Shown: positions 1-8,850, counted from the first letter of the stretch. The stretch is DNA of 64,000 nt from JAVBJN01 sp031546985 (GCA_031546985.1 JAVBJN010000022.1:97234-161233), one strand, 5' to 3'. Notes: generated by a model not told the origin, from the letters alone. Program-made: numbers and translations.

Positions 1-1914
1 TTTGGCCAGCAGGTGAGCCGTATTATCGACGGGCTTACCAAGATCAGCAATATTGTAGACCAGCATGGTACCACCAAGCAGGCCGAGAATTTCAGAAAAA
101 TCCTGCTGTCGCTGGCCGAAGATCCGAGGGTTATCCTCATAAAAATAGCCGACCGCCTGCACAACCTGCGCACGCTCGACTCTATGAGCCGCGAAAAACA
201 GTTGCGCATTTGCTCCGAAACCTCCTACATCTATATACCACTGGCGCACCGCCTGGGTCTGTATGCCATTAAATCGGAGCTGGAAGATATTTGCCTCAAA
301 TACCTGGAGCCCGATATTTATGATGATATAACCAACCGCCTGCAGGAAACCAAAAGGGAGCGCACCCGTTACATCAACGAGTTTGTTAAGCCTATTAAAG
401 AAGAATTGTCGCACCTCGATATTGACTTTAAGATCTACGGCAGGCCCAAAGCCATCTCCAGCATTCTGCATAAGATGCGCACCAAGCACGTAACCTTCGA
501 TGAGGTGTACGACCTGTTTGCCATTCGCATCATTCTCGAATCGGAGCATGAGAAAGAAGACTGCTGGAAAATTTATTCGGTGGTAACCGACTTGTACAAG
601 CCCAACCCCGACCGCCTGCGCGACTGGATAAGCACCCCCAAGGGTAATGGCTATGAAGCGCTGCACACCACAGTGATGGGCCCCGGCGGTAAATGGGTAG
701 AAGTGCAGATCCGCACCCGGCGGATGGATGAAATTGCAGAAAAAGGTTTGGCTGCCCACTGGAAATACAAAGAGGGCGGCGGGCAATCCGACTCCAAGCT
801 CGAAGCCTGGCTGCAGCACATTCGTGAGTTGCTCAACAACCCCGATACCACTACACTCGATCTGATCTCCGATGTTAAACTCGATCTGTTTACCGAAGAG
901 ATTTATGTATACACCCCCAAAGGCGACCTGCGCATTTTGCCGGTAGGCGCCACGGCCATTGACTTTGCCTTCGATATTCACTCCGAGCTGGGTGCCCGGT
1001 GTATTGGGGCTAAGGTGAACTACAAACTGGTGCCCATCAGCCACCCGCTTAAGAATGGCGACCAGGTAGAGATTATTACCTCCAGCAAGCAAAAGCCGCA
1101 CGAAGACTGGCTCAATTTTGTAATTACCGGTAAGGCCAAGAGCCGCATTAAATATTACCTGCGGGAGGAAAAACGCAAGATTGGCGAAGATGGTAAAGTG
1201 CTGCTGGAGAAAAAGCTGTCTAACATGGGCGTGCCGGCCTCGCCGCACAACATTAACGAGCTGGTATCGTACTTTAAGCTGCCATCGCCGCTCGATCTGT
1301 ATTATGCCCTGGCGGTGAGATCGATCGATATTAAAGAACTCAAAGAGTTTAAGGTAGTAGGTGATAAGCTGGAGTCGATGAAGGAAGTAAAACTTCCGGA
1401 TATTAAAGTGGCTTCGGAAGAAGAGCTGGTGCGTATGCCTGCCAAAGGCGCGGAACTGATCATTTTTGGCGAAAGCGCCGATAAGATCCAGTACAAACTG
1501 GCCAACTGCTGCCAGCCTATTCCCGGCGATGATGTGTTTGGCTTTGTAACCACAGGCGAAGGCATTAAGATACACCGTACCAACTGTCCCAATGCGGCCC
1601 AGCTTATGGCCAACTACGGCCACCGCATTGTAAAGACCAAATGGGTAAAAAACAAAGAAATCTCGTTCCTCACCGGTGTAAAACTCACCGGACTGGACGA
1701 TGTGGGCGTAATTCAGAAGATTACCAACGTTATTTCTGCCGATATGAAGATCAATATGCGCTCCATATCTATAGATTCTACCGATGGGGTATTTGAAGGA
1801 GTGATACAGGTTTTTGTACACGATAAAGAAGAACTGAACGAATTGTGCGACAAACTGGGCGCGCTGAGCGGCATTCACAAGGTAACCCGCCTTGATCTGG
1901 ACCAAAAGGGATAA
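1..1914 (+). CDS. spoT: RelA/SpoT-type (p)ppGpp synthetase/hydrolase, 5' end cut by window edge
   Basis: The frame is open at base 1, so the N-terminus (about 100 residues by comparison with the usual 730-750) lies outside the window. What remains starts inside the HD hydrolase domain (ADRLHNLRT near visible residue 55). The synthetase domain follows, with YGRPKAISSILHKM, the RLRD motif at visible residues 205-208 and the G-x-YEALHT segment. Next come a TGS domain (IYVYTPKGDLRILP), a conserved Cys/His stretch (NCCQPIPGDD) and a C-terminal ACT domain. An RxKD-like synthetase motif is typical of bifunctional Rel/SpoT enzymes rather than RelA, so both synthesis and hydrolysis of the alarmone are likely. 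Gene order upstream is unknown. Downstream is a repeat-rich gap before purA. Confidence 0.95.
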   Translation, partial: FGQQVSRIIDGLTKISNIVDQHGTTKQAENFRKILLSLAEDPRVILIKIADRLHNLRTLDSMSREKQLRICSETSYIYIPLAHRLGLYAIKSELEDICLKYLEPDIYDDITNRLQETKRERTRYINEFVKPIKEELSHLDIDFKIYGRPKAISSILHKMRTKHVTFDEVYDLFAIRIILESEHEKEDCWKIYSVVTDLYKPNPDRLRDWISTPKGNGYEALHTTVMGPGGKWVEVQIRTRRMDEIAEKGLAAHWKYKEGGGQSDSKLEAWLQHIRELLNNPDTTTLDLISDVKLDLFTEEIYVYTPKGDLRILPVGATAIDFAFDIHSELGARCIGAKVNYKLVPISHPLKNGDQVEIITSSKQKPHEDWLNFVITGKAKSRIKYYLREEKRKIGEDGKVLLEKKLSNMGVPASPHNINELVSYFKLPSPLDLYYALAVRSIDIKELKEFKVVGDKLESMKEVKLPDIKVASEEELVRMPAKGAELIIFGESADKIQYKLANCCQPIPGDDVFGFVTTGEGIKIHRTNCPNAAQLMANYGHRIVKTKWVKNKEISFLTGVKLTGLDDVGVIQKITNVISADMKINMRSISIDSTDGVFEGVIQVFVHDKEELNELCDKLGALSGIHKVTRLDLDQKG

Positions 1915-2188
1915 CGCGGATTTGCTGATTTCTGATTTGCCGATCGCTGATTGGCCCGGCGCGAGGGTAGGCGGCGGCTGAGCTTGTCGAAGCCCTGCCA
2001 GGTTCAAGCGATGAAGTCGGCTGAGCTTCGGTAATAGAGCCCCGCATAGGCGGGACAGGCTCTGTCGAAGTTGTCGAAGCTCAGTAATTAGAAGCGATGA
2101 AGGTGGCTGAGCCTGTCCAAGCCCCGCTTTTTCACCAGCCATTCATTTGAAGCCTGTAACGGTAAGCGAATGAAATAATGTGTACCGA
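1915..2188. repeat. Intergenic block of degenerate repeats (GCTGAGC/TCGAAG and CTGCCAGGT types)
   Basis: No gene is visible between spoT and the purA promoter. The block starts with a GATC-rich stretch (1921-1955, TGATTTCTGATTTGCCGATC) and then carries several copies, in both orientations, of a motif around GGCTGAGCTTGTCGAAGCC (1977, 2017, 2066 and 2103). A longer direct repeat begins AAGCGATGAAG at 2007 and GAAGCGATGAAG at 2091. The piece CTGCCAGGTTCAAGCGA at 1995 resembles one at 26127. Such elements are probably non-coding dispersed repeats. Confidence 0.6.
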
Positions 2189-2221
2189 TTGTTTTTTGGT
2201 AATGATTAAATAGTACTTTTG
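2189..2221 (+). promoter_or_regulatory. Candidate promoter of the purA transcript
   Basis: TACTTTTG at 2214-2221 matches the Bacteroidota -7 consensus TAnnTTTG exactly. A TTG at 2189-2191 lies 22 bases upstream, slightly further than usual; a second TTG at 2196-2198 is too close. Transcription would start near 2227, upstream of the terminator-like hairpin at 2241-2271. Confidence 0.45.
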
Positions 2222-2240
2222 CGCAGCATAAGCTAAGTAT

Positions 2241-2271
2241 GCACGGGAAATAAAAAATCCCGTGCTTTTTT
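2241..2271 (+). terminator. Rho-independent terminator in the purA leader
   Basis: Perfect 8-bp stem GCACGGGA (2241-2248) with TCCCGTGC (2258-2265), a 9-base A-rich loop, then a run of six T. It lies between a good promoter match and purA, so it may be an attenuator as well as, or instead of, the end of the spoT transcript. Confidence 0.75.
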
Positions 2272-2326
2272 GTTTTGGTATTTAAATTTACGGCGCCAAA
2301 AATCCAATTTAAATTTTTGCATAATC

Positions 2327-3592
2327 ATGGTTGATGTTTTATTAGGATTGCAGTGGGGAGATGAAGGAAAAGGTAAGATAGTAGACTATCTTGCTGGTCA
2401 GTACGACATTATTGCCCGGTTCCAGGGCGGTCCCAACGCGGGCCATACCCTGTATATCAATGGTGAGAAAACAGTATTGCACACCATCCCCTCCGGTATT
2501 TTCCACGATCATTGTCTGAACCTTATCGGCAATGGCGTAGTACTCGATCCTGTAACATTCAAGAAAGAATGTGATAAAATTACTGCTGCAGGTATTAACC
2601 TGAGCGAGCGTTTGCTCATCAGCAACAAGGTACACCTGATCCTGCCTACGCACCGCGCGCTGGACAAGGCTTCGGAAATGGCTAAAGGCAATGAAAAGAT
2701 TGGTTCTACCCTCAAAGGTATCGGGCCCGCTTACATGGACAAAACCGGCCGCAACGCGTTGCGTGTAGGCGATATCCTGGAAGCCGATTTCATGACCCGC
2801 TACGAAAAAATTAAAGCCAAGCATGCCCAACTGCTGGATATGTACCAGTTTACCGAAGACATCAGCGAGTGGGAGCAGGAGTTCTTTACCAATATTGAGT
2901 TCCTGAAAACCATGAACATCATCAGCGGTGAATACTGGATCAACGAGCAACTGCGTCAGGGCAAGAAGATCCTGGCCGAGGGCGCGCAGGGCAGTATGCT
3001 GGATGTGGATTTTGGTACTTATCCGTTCGTAACCTCTTCCAACACCATCACCGCCGGCGTATGTACCGGTTTGGGTATTGCTCCGCATCATATTAAAGAA
3101 GTAATCGGTATCAGCAAAGCGTATTGCACCCGTGTGGGCGGCGGTCCTTTCCCTACCGAATTGCTGGATGAAACCGGAGAAAAATTGCGTAAATTGGGCA
3201 ACGAATTTGGTGCCACCACCGGTCGTCCGCGCCGTTGCGGATGGATTGATCTGGTAGCATTGAATTACGCTTGTATGCTCAATGGCGTAACGCAGCTATG
3301 CCTCACCAAAGCCGACGTAATGGATGGTTTTGACGCTATTGAGGTGTGCGATATGTATAAAGTAGACGGAAAGGAAACCGACCAGATACCTTATGACCTG
3401 TGCACTGCCAATGTAGAGCCTATGTACAAGACATTTAAAGGCTGGGATAAAAAAATTAGCGATTGTACAGAAATAAATGAACTGCCAGACACCTTTAATA
3501 CTTACATTAGCTTTCTGGAAGAAACATTGAAAGTTAACATCAGATATATCAGTAACGGAGTAGGCCGTAATCAGTTGCTTACCCGTATTTGA
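2327..3592 (+). CDS. purA: Adenylosuccinate synthetase
   Basis: Converts IMP and aspartate to adenylosuccinate with GTP, the first committed step of AMP synthesis; cytoplasmic. The 421-residue product has the family's full length. It opens with the GTP-binding loop GLQWGDEGKGKIVD containing the catalytic Asp, followed by NAGHT with the catalytic His. GPAYMDKTGR and the C-terminal TTGRPRRCGW (GRPRR) nucleotide/IMP signature follow. The ATG at 2327 was chosen because the protein then begins MVDVLLGLQWGDEGKG as in the family; the in-frame extension back to 2270 runs through the T-run of the leader terminator and has no family similarity. A promoter match and a terminator hairpin lie upstream. 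Confidence 0.97.
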   Translation: MVDVLLGLQWGDEGKGKIVDYLAGQYDIIARFQGGPNAGHTLYINGEKTVLHTIPSGIFHDHCLNLIGNGVVLDPVTFKKECDKITAAGINLSERLLISNKVHLILPTHRALDKASEMAKGNEKIGSTLKGIGPAYMDKTGRNALRVGDILEADFMTRYEKIKAKHAQLLDMYQFTEDISEWEQEFFTNIEFLKTMNIISGEYWINEQLRQGKKILAEGAQGSMLDVDFGTYPFVTSSNTITAGVCTGLGIAPHHIKEVIGISKAYCTRVGGGPFPTELLDETGEKLRKLGNEFGATTGRPRRCGWIDLVALNYACMLNGVTQLCLTKADVMDGFDAIEVCDMYKVDGKETDQIPYDLCTANVEPMYKTFKGWDKKISDCTEINELPDTFNTYISFLEETLKVNIRYISNGVGRNQLLTRI

Positions 3593-3707
3593 CGCAGGGT
3601 TTAGTGGTATGGAAGTGGAGAAAAATTACTGAAGAAATACTGAAGAAAAAAATTTGTCTAATTCGGAAAACATTTAAAAATTTACATCACAAAGAAAAGT
3701 GATTGTT

Positions 3708-4148
3708 ATGACTGCGAATTCTGGTAAAAAAGGAGCATCTGAAAAGAAAACAGCGCCAAAAGCCACCAAGGCTGCTGCGAAAAAGGCTGAGCCCAAGCCT
3801 AAGAAAAAAGAAGTAGAAGACGAAGACGACGAAGAGGAGGACGAGGATACACCGAAAGCTGCGAAGCCTACGGCTGCCAAAGCCACTCCGAAAGCGAAAT
3901 CCCGTAAAGATGACGACGATGAGGACGATGACGATGAGGATGACGCGGAAGATGCAGACGACGACGATTTCGGAAAGGACGATGAGTTCGACAAGGAATT
4001 TGAAGAGTTTGATATGCCAGCCTCTAAAACCAAAAAGAGCACCGGCAAAAAATCTGATGATGACGACTTCTCTGGAGATGACGACTTCAAAGACATGGAT
4101 CTTTTCAACGATTCTTTTGATGATTTTGACGACGACGACGATTTTTAA
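3708..4148 (+). CDS. Highly charged low-complexity protein (Lys/Ala-rich N-half, Asp-rich C-half)
   Basis: A 146-residue protein with no recognised fold. The first third is basic, with AKKAEPKPKKK-type runs like those of histone H1-like bacterial proteins. The rest is dominated by Asp and Glu, and the C-terminus is DDFDDDDDF. The DNA is correspondingly rich in GAC/GAT repeats. The ATG at 3708 follows an AAAGAAAAG purine stretch; a GTG at 3699 would add three residues. Its stop overlaps the pabB start (TAATG), so the two are probably translationally coupled. The acidic tail ending in Phe recalls the protein-docking tip of SSB, which suggests, but does not show, a nucleic-acid-related role. Antisense frames over this gene are long only because of its base composition. 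Confidence 0.75.
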   Translation: MTANSGKKGASEKKTAPKATKAAAKKAEPKPKKKEVEDEDDEEEDEDTPKAAKPTAAKATPKAKSRKDDDDEDDDDEDDAEDADDDDFGKDDEFDKEFEEFDMPASKTKKSTGKKSDDDDFSGDDDFKDMDLFNDSFDDFDDDDDF

Positions 4149-5458
4149 TGTTACGTAATACAAGAACATTTGAGTCTTTTGATTTACCAGACTCAGTAGT
4201 TTTTAAACAAAAAATGTTGAATTGGCTACGCCGGTTCAACATTTTTTGTTTACTCGATGGCTGCGGCTATCCCGATGCGTACCACCGCTACGATTGGATA
4301 GCCGGTGCCGGTGCGCACCAGCATGTGGTTGCATCTGCAACCGATAAGCCGTTTGAAGACCTGGCCGCATTGCATAGCTCCTGCGGCGGCTGGTTGCTGG
4401 GCCACCTAGCCTACGATCTTAAAAACAGCGATACCGCGCTGCACTCGGCCCATCCCGATACCATAGGTTTTAGCGATCTCCATTTTTTTGAACCCGAAAT
4501 ATTGTTGCTGGCCAATAATGGCGTACTGCAAATAGGCGTACTGCATGGCCACCCGCAGGATATTTGGCAGGCTATTATGCAGGAGCCGGAAACGGTAGCC
4601 GCGGCAGTGCCCGCCAGTATTGGCCCTTTTTCCTTCCGATTCTCAGAAGCAGACTACCTGCAAAAAGTAAGGGCGCTGCAGCAGCACATCAAAGACGGTG
4701 ATTGTTACGAAATTAATTTTTGTCGCGAAGGCTGGTGGTCGCAAACGGCGATAGATCCGTATGTGGCTTATGACGGGCTTACAGCGCGCTCTCCTGCGCC
4801 TTTCTCTGCCTTGTACAGGTATGAGGACAGGTACCTGGTAAGTGCCAGCCCTGAGCGTTTTATGCAGAAGAATGGCGATGAGGTAATAGCGCAGCCCATC
4901 AAAGGCACCATTCGCCGCGATGCCAATCCCCAAACCGATCTGCAATTGAAAACACAACTCTTCCATTCCGAAAAAGACCGGGCAGAGAATGTGATGATTG
5001 TAGACCTTATGCGCAATGATCTGGCCATACACGCCGTGCCAGGATCGGTGCAGGTAACGGAGCTGTTTGGTATTTATTCTTTTCCGCAGGTGCACCAGAT
5101 GATCTCTACCATAAAAGCAACCCTGCGTACAGAGGCGCATTGGTCGGGTTTACTGCAGCACGCTTTTCCGATGGGCTCTATGACCGGCGCGCCCAAAAGA
5201 AGGGTAATGGAACTGGTAGAAACGTACGAAGCCAGCCGCCGCGGGTTATACTCCGGCAGCGTGGGCTACATTACCCCAGCGGGCGATTTTGATTTTAATG
5301 TGGTGATCCGCAGCCTGCAATACGACAGCCAGCAGCAGGTGCTTTCTTTCCAGACGGGCGGGGCTATTACCTTCGACAGCGATCCGGAAGGGGAACTGCA
5401 GGAAAGCCTGTTAAAAGCACAAGCCCTGCGCGATGTGGTCAATGGCTTAGCGGTATAA
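4148..5458 (+). CDS. pabB: Aminodeoxychorismate synthase component I
   Basis: Chorismate-binding enzyme making 4-amino-4-deoxychorismate for folate synthesis. The 436-residue protein has a weakly conserved N-terminal part (DWIAGAG, GGWLLGHLAYDLKN) and a C-terminal chorismate-binding domain with DGDCYEINFCRE, SPERFMQ, PIKGTIRRD, EKDRAENVMIVDLMRNDL and PMGSMTGAPKRRVMELV. The PIKGT lysine fits PabB, where TrpE has PIAGT. The start ATG overlaps the previous stop codon by one base. An 18-bp perfect inverted repeat covers codons 19-35. The 3' end overlaps the convergent epimerase gene by 12 bp. No pabA or pabC is adjacent. Confidence 0.93.
   Translation: MLRNTRTFESFDLPDSVVFKQKMLNWLRRFNIFCLLDGCGYPDAYHRYDWIAGAGAHQHVVASATDKPFEDLAALHSSCGGWLLGHLAYDLKNSDTALHSAHPDTIGFSDLHFFEPEILLLANNGVLQIGVLHGHPQDIWQAIMQEPETVAAAVPASIGPFSFRFSEADYLQKVRALQQHIKDGDCYEINFCREGWWSQTAIDPYVAYDGLTARSPAPFSALYRYEDRYLVSASPERFMQKNGDEVIAQPIKGTIRRDANPQTDLQLKTQLFHSEKDRAENVMIVDLMRNDLAIHAVPGSVQVTELFGIYSFPQVHQMISTIKATLRTEAHWSGLLQHAFPMGSMTGAPKRRVMELVETYEASRRGLYSGSVGYITPAGDFDFNVVIRSLQYDSQQQVLSFQTGGAITFDSDPEGELQESLLKAQALRDVVNGLAV
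4204..4252. repeat. 18-bp perfect inverted repeat inside the 5' end of pabB
   Basis: Left arm 4204-4221 (core AAAAAATGTTGAA) pairs without mismatch with right arm 4235-4252 (core TTCAACATTTTTT) around a 13-base loop. The right arm ends in a T-rich run, so the RNA would look like a terminator. The encoded residues (FKQKMLNWLRRFNIF) fit the PabB family, so the stretch is coding as well. Confidence 0.85.
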
Positions 5459-6352
5459 ATCTGCCGCTGCTGTAGTAATGTCGGGAAAGGAAAAAATGAA
5501 TCCTGCATCCTGTATTTTTTCGGCGCTTACCCGGCAGCTTTTCAACAATTCTATACTCATTTCGCCCAGTGCGGCTTTAAGTACAAATGCGGGTGCCGGT
5601 GCAGGAATAAACCAGCCTTTGGCCGCAGCGGCCACATGGCGTATCAGCGATTTTTGCCGCGAGGGTTGGGGCGCTACCGCATTGTAAGTGCCTTTTACCG
5701 TAGGTTGCTGAATGGCATACAGCAGCAGCCTGCACAGGTCACTCAAATGAATCCAGCTTATCCATTGCCTGCCGCTGCCCAATACGGGAGCCATATGTGC
5801 CGCAAAAGCAGGTTCAAAAGCCTTAAGCATACCGCCGGCTCTACCCAGCACTATACCAAACCGGAAAATAACCAAACGGGTTTTTGATTCTATAGGCCGG
5901 GCGCTGTCTTCCCAGGCGCGGCAGGTCTTGCCCAAAAAATCGTTGCTGGCCGGGTTGAGCTCGGTAAAATAACGGTTGGGGTCGGCGCCATAGTAACCTA
6001 CTGCTGAGGCGTTGATATGAGTATGTATGCGGTTGGGAATGTCTTTAATGCATTGCGCCAGGAAACCCGTGCTTTCGGTACGGCTTTGCAGTATTTCTTT
6101 TTTACGGGCTGCTGTCCAGCGCTTGTCTGCAATACCGGCGCCGCTAAGGTTTATCACATGATTGAGCGATGCAAAAGCTTTAGCGTCAATCTGTTTGGCC
6201 TGCGGATTCCAGGTGCTGTACAGCAGAGAAGAATCTGGCGAAACATGCGGCTTACGGCTAAAGACAACCACCCGGTAACCCGATTCCTGCAATAACCTGG
6301 TTAAAGCCGATCCTGTAAAACCGCTGCCTCCAAATATTCCGACAGTTTCCAT
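5447..6352 (-). CDS. TIGR01777-family NAD(P)-dependent epimerase-like protein
   Basis: Short-chain dehydrogenase superfamily, SDR39U1/TIGR01777 group. The Rossmann glycine motif GIFGGSGFTGSAL is at the N-terminus, and the group signature YYGAD near residue 120 replaces the classical YxxxK. NLSGAGIADKRW and the WISWIHLSDL segment are also typical of this family. The substrate is unknown for most members. The ATG at 6352 gives 301 residues and places the glycine motif close to the start; a TTG at 6367 is the only longer option. The gene is convergent with pabB (12-bp overlap) and divergent from the exported protein at 6413, leaving 60 bp for two promoters. Confidence 0.88.
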   Translation of the reverse strand: METVGIFGGSGFTGSALTRLLQESGYRVVVFSRKPHVSPDSSLLYSTWNPQAKQIDAKAFASLNHVINLSGAGIADKRWTAARKKEILQSRTESTGFLAQCIKDIPNRIHTHINASAVGYYGADPNRYFTELNPASNDFLGKTCRAWEDSARPIESKTRLVIFRFGIVLGRAGGMLKAFEPAFAAHMAPVLGSGRQWISWIHLSDLCRLLLYAIQQPTVKGTYNAVAPQPSRQKSLIRHVAAAAKGWFIPAPAPAFVLKAALGEMSIELLKSCRVSAEKIQDAGFIFSFPDITTAAADLYR

Positions 6353-6412
6353 AACTTTAGTTAACAAATAGACAGTGAATTAGTTGCGTCAATCAGAATA
6401 TATATCCCGTAC

Positions 6413-7846
6413 ATGTTAAAATTAATCAAAATAATTGGGCTGGCAGTAGGATTTGTGGTTTGCGCAGGGGCGCTGAATGCCCAGCGGGTGCAGTTTTCGG
6501 AACCGGTAACCTTCGATTTCAGGGCTTCTGAGTTTGATGTGCCGGGCAAGCTGGGCGATAAGCTATTCGTATTTCGCAAAGACAAGGATCTGAATGTGGT
6601 AGATGCCATGAACGACAATATGCAGCGGCTGGCTACCATTGTACTGGACTTTATTCCCGAAAAATCGAACAATATCAGTTTCGTTTCCGATGGCAAAACC
6701 ATGCTGGTGTTTTACCAGCTGCAACGCCGTGGCGAAATGATTATTTACGGCGCACTGCTCGACGATCAGGCCAGGCTAATGGCAGGGCCCACTGTTATAG
6801 ATTCTACCATAACCCGCAACGACCGGTTTCGCATGGTAGCCTCGCCCGATAAGCAACGGGTAGTGGTGTACCTGCAGGATCGTAGAAACGGAGGCTCGGT
6901 GCTGCGCTGGACCGCACTGGACCGTAAGTTGCAAACCATATCTACCAACGAGCAGGCGCTGCCCTCCGATGGGTTGGTAAAAAGCATTTACCTCACCAAC
7001 GATGGGCAGTGGATAGGCTTGCAGGGCAGCGGTATGGAAGACCAGCTTTCTGCCAATATGAACCTGCTCATATGCCCACTGGGCGGCACCAGATTCTCTA
7101 CCCTGGCAGCCAATCTCGAAGGGCGCTATATGGGCGATGCTATGCTGCGCTACAACCCGCATACCGGCAAGGCTTATGTAGCTGGCTTTTGCAGCAGTAC
7201 ATCCAAAGGCAATATCGATGGCTTGTATTACGGCATTGCATTGCCAGGCTCTGAAACCTGGCAGAAAACCGCTTTTATGCCTTTTGATGAAGTGTTGAAA
7301 GATGGCGCAGGCGGCAACAAAAAACGTGCTTTTAACGACTATGTTTTTCGGGAGCTGGTGATAACCAAAGACGAAGGTTTTCTGATGGCTGCGGAAAAGT
7401 ACTATACCTCTACCCGGCAAATGTATGCTTCGGGCATGGGCATGTACCCTTACTATTACAACCCCAATTACAACCGGTTGCTGCGCGAGTTTAACTACAG
7501 CGATGTATTGTTGCTGTCCTGCACGGCAGATGGGGAGCGTAAATGGAGCGATTTTGTACGCAAAGACCAAACTACCCTGGAAGATGACGGTGCTTTTTCC
7601 GGATACGGCATGCTCAACACCGGCGATGCCATTAAATTTATTTTCAACAACATGGAATCGGCCTCTACCAGTCTTAAAGTGGTGTCTGTGAACCCTATAG
7701 GGAAAATGATTACCAACCAGCTCGATCGCGATTATACCCGGTATTACGACTGGCTGCCCCGGTATGGCAAGCAGATTTCGGCCCGGCAAATGCTGGTGCC
7801 CTGTATTTATAAAGGAAAACTTTGTTTTGCGAAAGTAGATTTTTAA
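6413..7846 (+). CDS. Exported protein of unknown function
   Basis: A 477-residue protein with a clear signal peptide (KIIGLAVGFVVCAGALNAQ, cleavage after residue ~23). No family was recognised. The rest is beta-rich, with repeated SDGKTMLVFYQ / SPDKQRVVVYLQ / TNDGQWIGLQ-like segments that suggest a beta-propeller-like repeat fold; this is an inference from pattern only. A Tyr/Met-rich patch (YASGMGMYPYYYNPNYN) sits near residue 340. It is the first gene of a tight co-directional run (gaps 9, 11, 12 and 35 bases) reaching through purQ to dsbD, so it is probably transcribed with them. Confidence 0.8.
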   Translation: MLKLIKIIGLAVGFVVCAGALNAQRVQFSEPVTFDFRASEFDVPGKLGDKLFVFRKDKDLNVVDAMNDNMQRLATIVLDFIPEKSNNISFVSDGKTMLVFYQLQRRGEMIIYGALLDDQARLMAGPTVIDSTITRNDRFRMVASPDKQRVVVYLQDRRNGGSVLRWTALDRKLQTISTNEQALPSDGLVKSIYLTNDGQWIGLQGSGMEDQLSANMNLLICPLGGTRFSTLAANLEGRYMGDAMLRYNPHTGKAYVAGFCSSTSKGNIDGLYYGIALPGSETWQKTAFMPFDEVLKDGAGGNKKRAFNDYVFRELVITKDEGFLMAAEKYYTSTRQMYASGMGMYPYYYNPNYNRLLREFNYSDVLLLSCTADGERKWSDFVRKDQTTLEDDGAFSGYGMLNTGDAIKFIFNNMESASTSLKVVSVNPIGKMITNQLDRDYTRYYDWLPRYGKQISARQMLVPCIYKGKLCFAKVDF

Positions 7847-7855
7847 TCTTGCGGC

Positions 7856-8839
7856 ATGTATCCACAGGCATTCAAAACCATCAACCCGGTTGGGCTTATC
7901 CAGCTTTTTCTGTTAACCTTCCTGCTTAAGTTCTACCTGCTCACCGGTCAAAGGGTGCCGTACCAGAACTTTAGCGGCAGCTATGTGTTTCAGTTGCTGG
8001 TCAACTGGCTCTCCGGCAATATGGGTTTTGGCGCAATGGCTTTTAACTTTCTGGCCATTATATGCCTGCTGGTACAATCGCTGGTGCTCAACCGCATAGC
8101 CAACCAGGCCAGGCTGTTTACCCGCAATACCTACCTGCCGGCCATGAGCTACATTGTATGCTCTACCCTTATCCAGGGGGCCGACGTGTTTTCGGATATT
8201 ATGGTAGCCAATTTCCTGGTTATAGCCTCATTTGCCGGTATGATGACGCTTAACAGCTCGCCATCGCCCCGCAGGCATGTGTACTATACCGGGTTGCTGC
8301 TGGGATTGGGTGCGCTCATTTGCCCGCCGGCCTTGCTGCTTTTTGGCCTGCTGGTGGCTGCCATAGCCATTACCCGTCCGTTTGTACTGGCCGAGTATGC
8401 GGCCGCGCTCATGGGTGGACTATCGCCCTATTATTTTCTGGCGGCATGGTTGTTTATTACCGACCGTATAGCGCTGTTTCCCCGCCTGTTTTCCTTCAGC
8501 CTTACTTATCCCAAACATCTGCCGCTGCCCGAAGTATGGGTAGGACTGGGGCTTTTTGTGCTCCTGCTGGCCTTAGGCTCTTTCCGCCTGCGCAAAGGTT
8601 TTTTAAAGATGCTGATACAGGTGCGCAAGAACTGGCTGGTCGTTAATGTTTACTTAATATTTTCTGTATTGGAGGTTTTCATCATTAAGAATGGTTTCTT
8701 TACCAATTACCTTGTGTTATTACCAGCCACTTCTTTGATAGCTGTATTTGCCTTTAATCACGAGAAGAAGAAGAAAATTTCTAATTTTACCTACTTTATC
8801 ATAATCGGATGCATTCTGGCCATCCAATACCTGTTATAG
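7856..8839 (+). CDS. Polytopic membrane protein, resembles DUF6427
   Basis: A 327-residue protein with about 8-9 hydrophobic segments, beginning PVGLIQLFLLTFLLKFYLL and ending FTYFIIIGCILAIQYLL. The layout (a TGQRVPYQ loop, a central GLGALICPPALLLFGLL segment) is like the DUF6427 membrane proteins that Bacteroidota often encode near purine genes. I base this on general similarity only. Function unknown. It starts 9 bases after the preceding stop and ends 11 bases before purQ, so co-transcription is very likely. Confidence 0.8.
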   Translation: MYPQAFKTINPVGLIQLFLLTFLLKFYLLTGQRVPYQNFSGSYVFQLLVNWLSGNMGFGAMAFNFLAIICLLVQSLVLNRIANQARLFTRNTYLPAMSYIVCSTLIQGADVFSDIMVANFLVIASFAGMMTLNSSPSPRRHVYYTGLLLGLGALICPPALLLFGLLVAAIAITRPFVLAEYAAALMGGLSPYYFLAAWLFITDRIALFPRLFSFSLTYPKHLPLPEVWVGLGLFVLLLALGSFRLRKGFLKMLIQVRKNWLVVNVYLIFSVLEVFIIKNGFFTNYLVLLPATSLIAVFAFNHEKKKKISNFTYFIIIGCILAIQYLL

Positions 8840-8850
8840 AAAACTGTTAT

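Noticed and set aside
3687..4169. Minus-strand Ser-rich and Val/Phe-rich frames over the acidic protein gene
   Set aside because: Arise from the GAC/GAT repeat composition of the sense strand.
6776..7789. 337-codon minus-strand frame opposite the exported protein
   Set aside because: No protein-like features; the plus-strand gene has a signal peptide and fits a tight operon.
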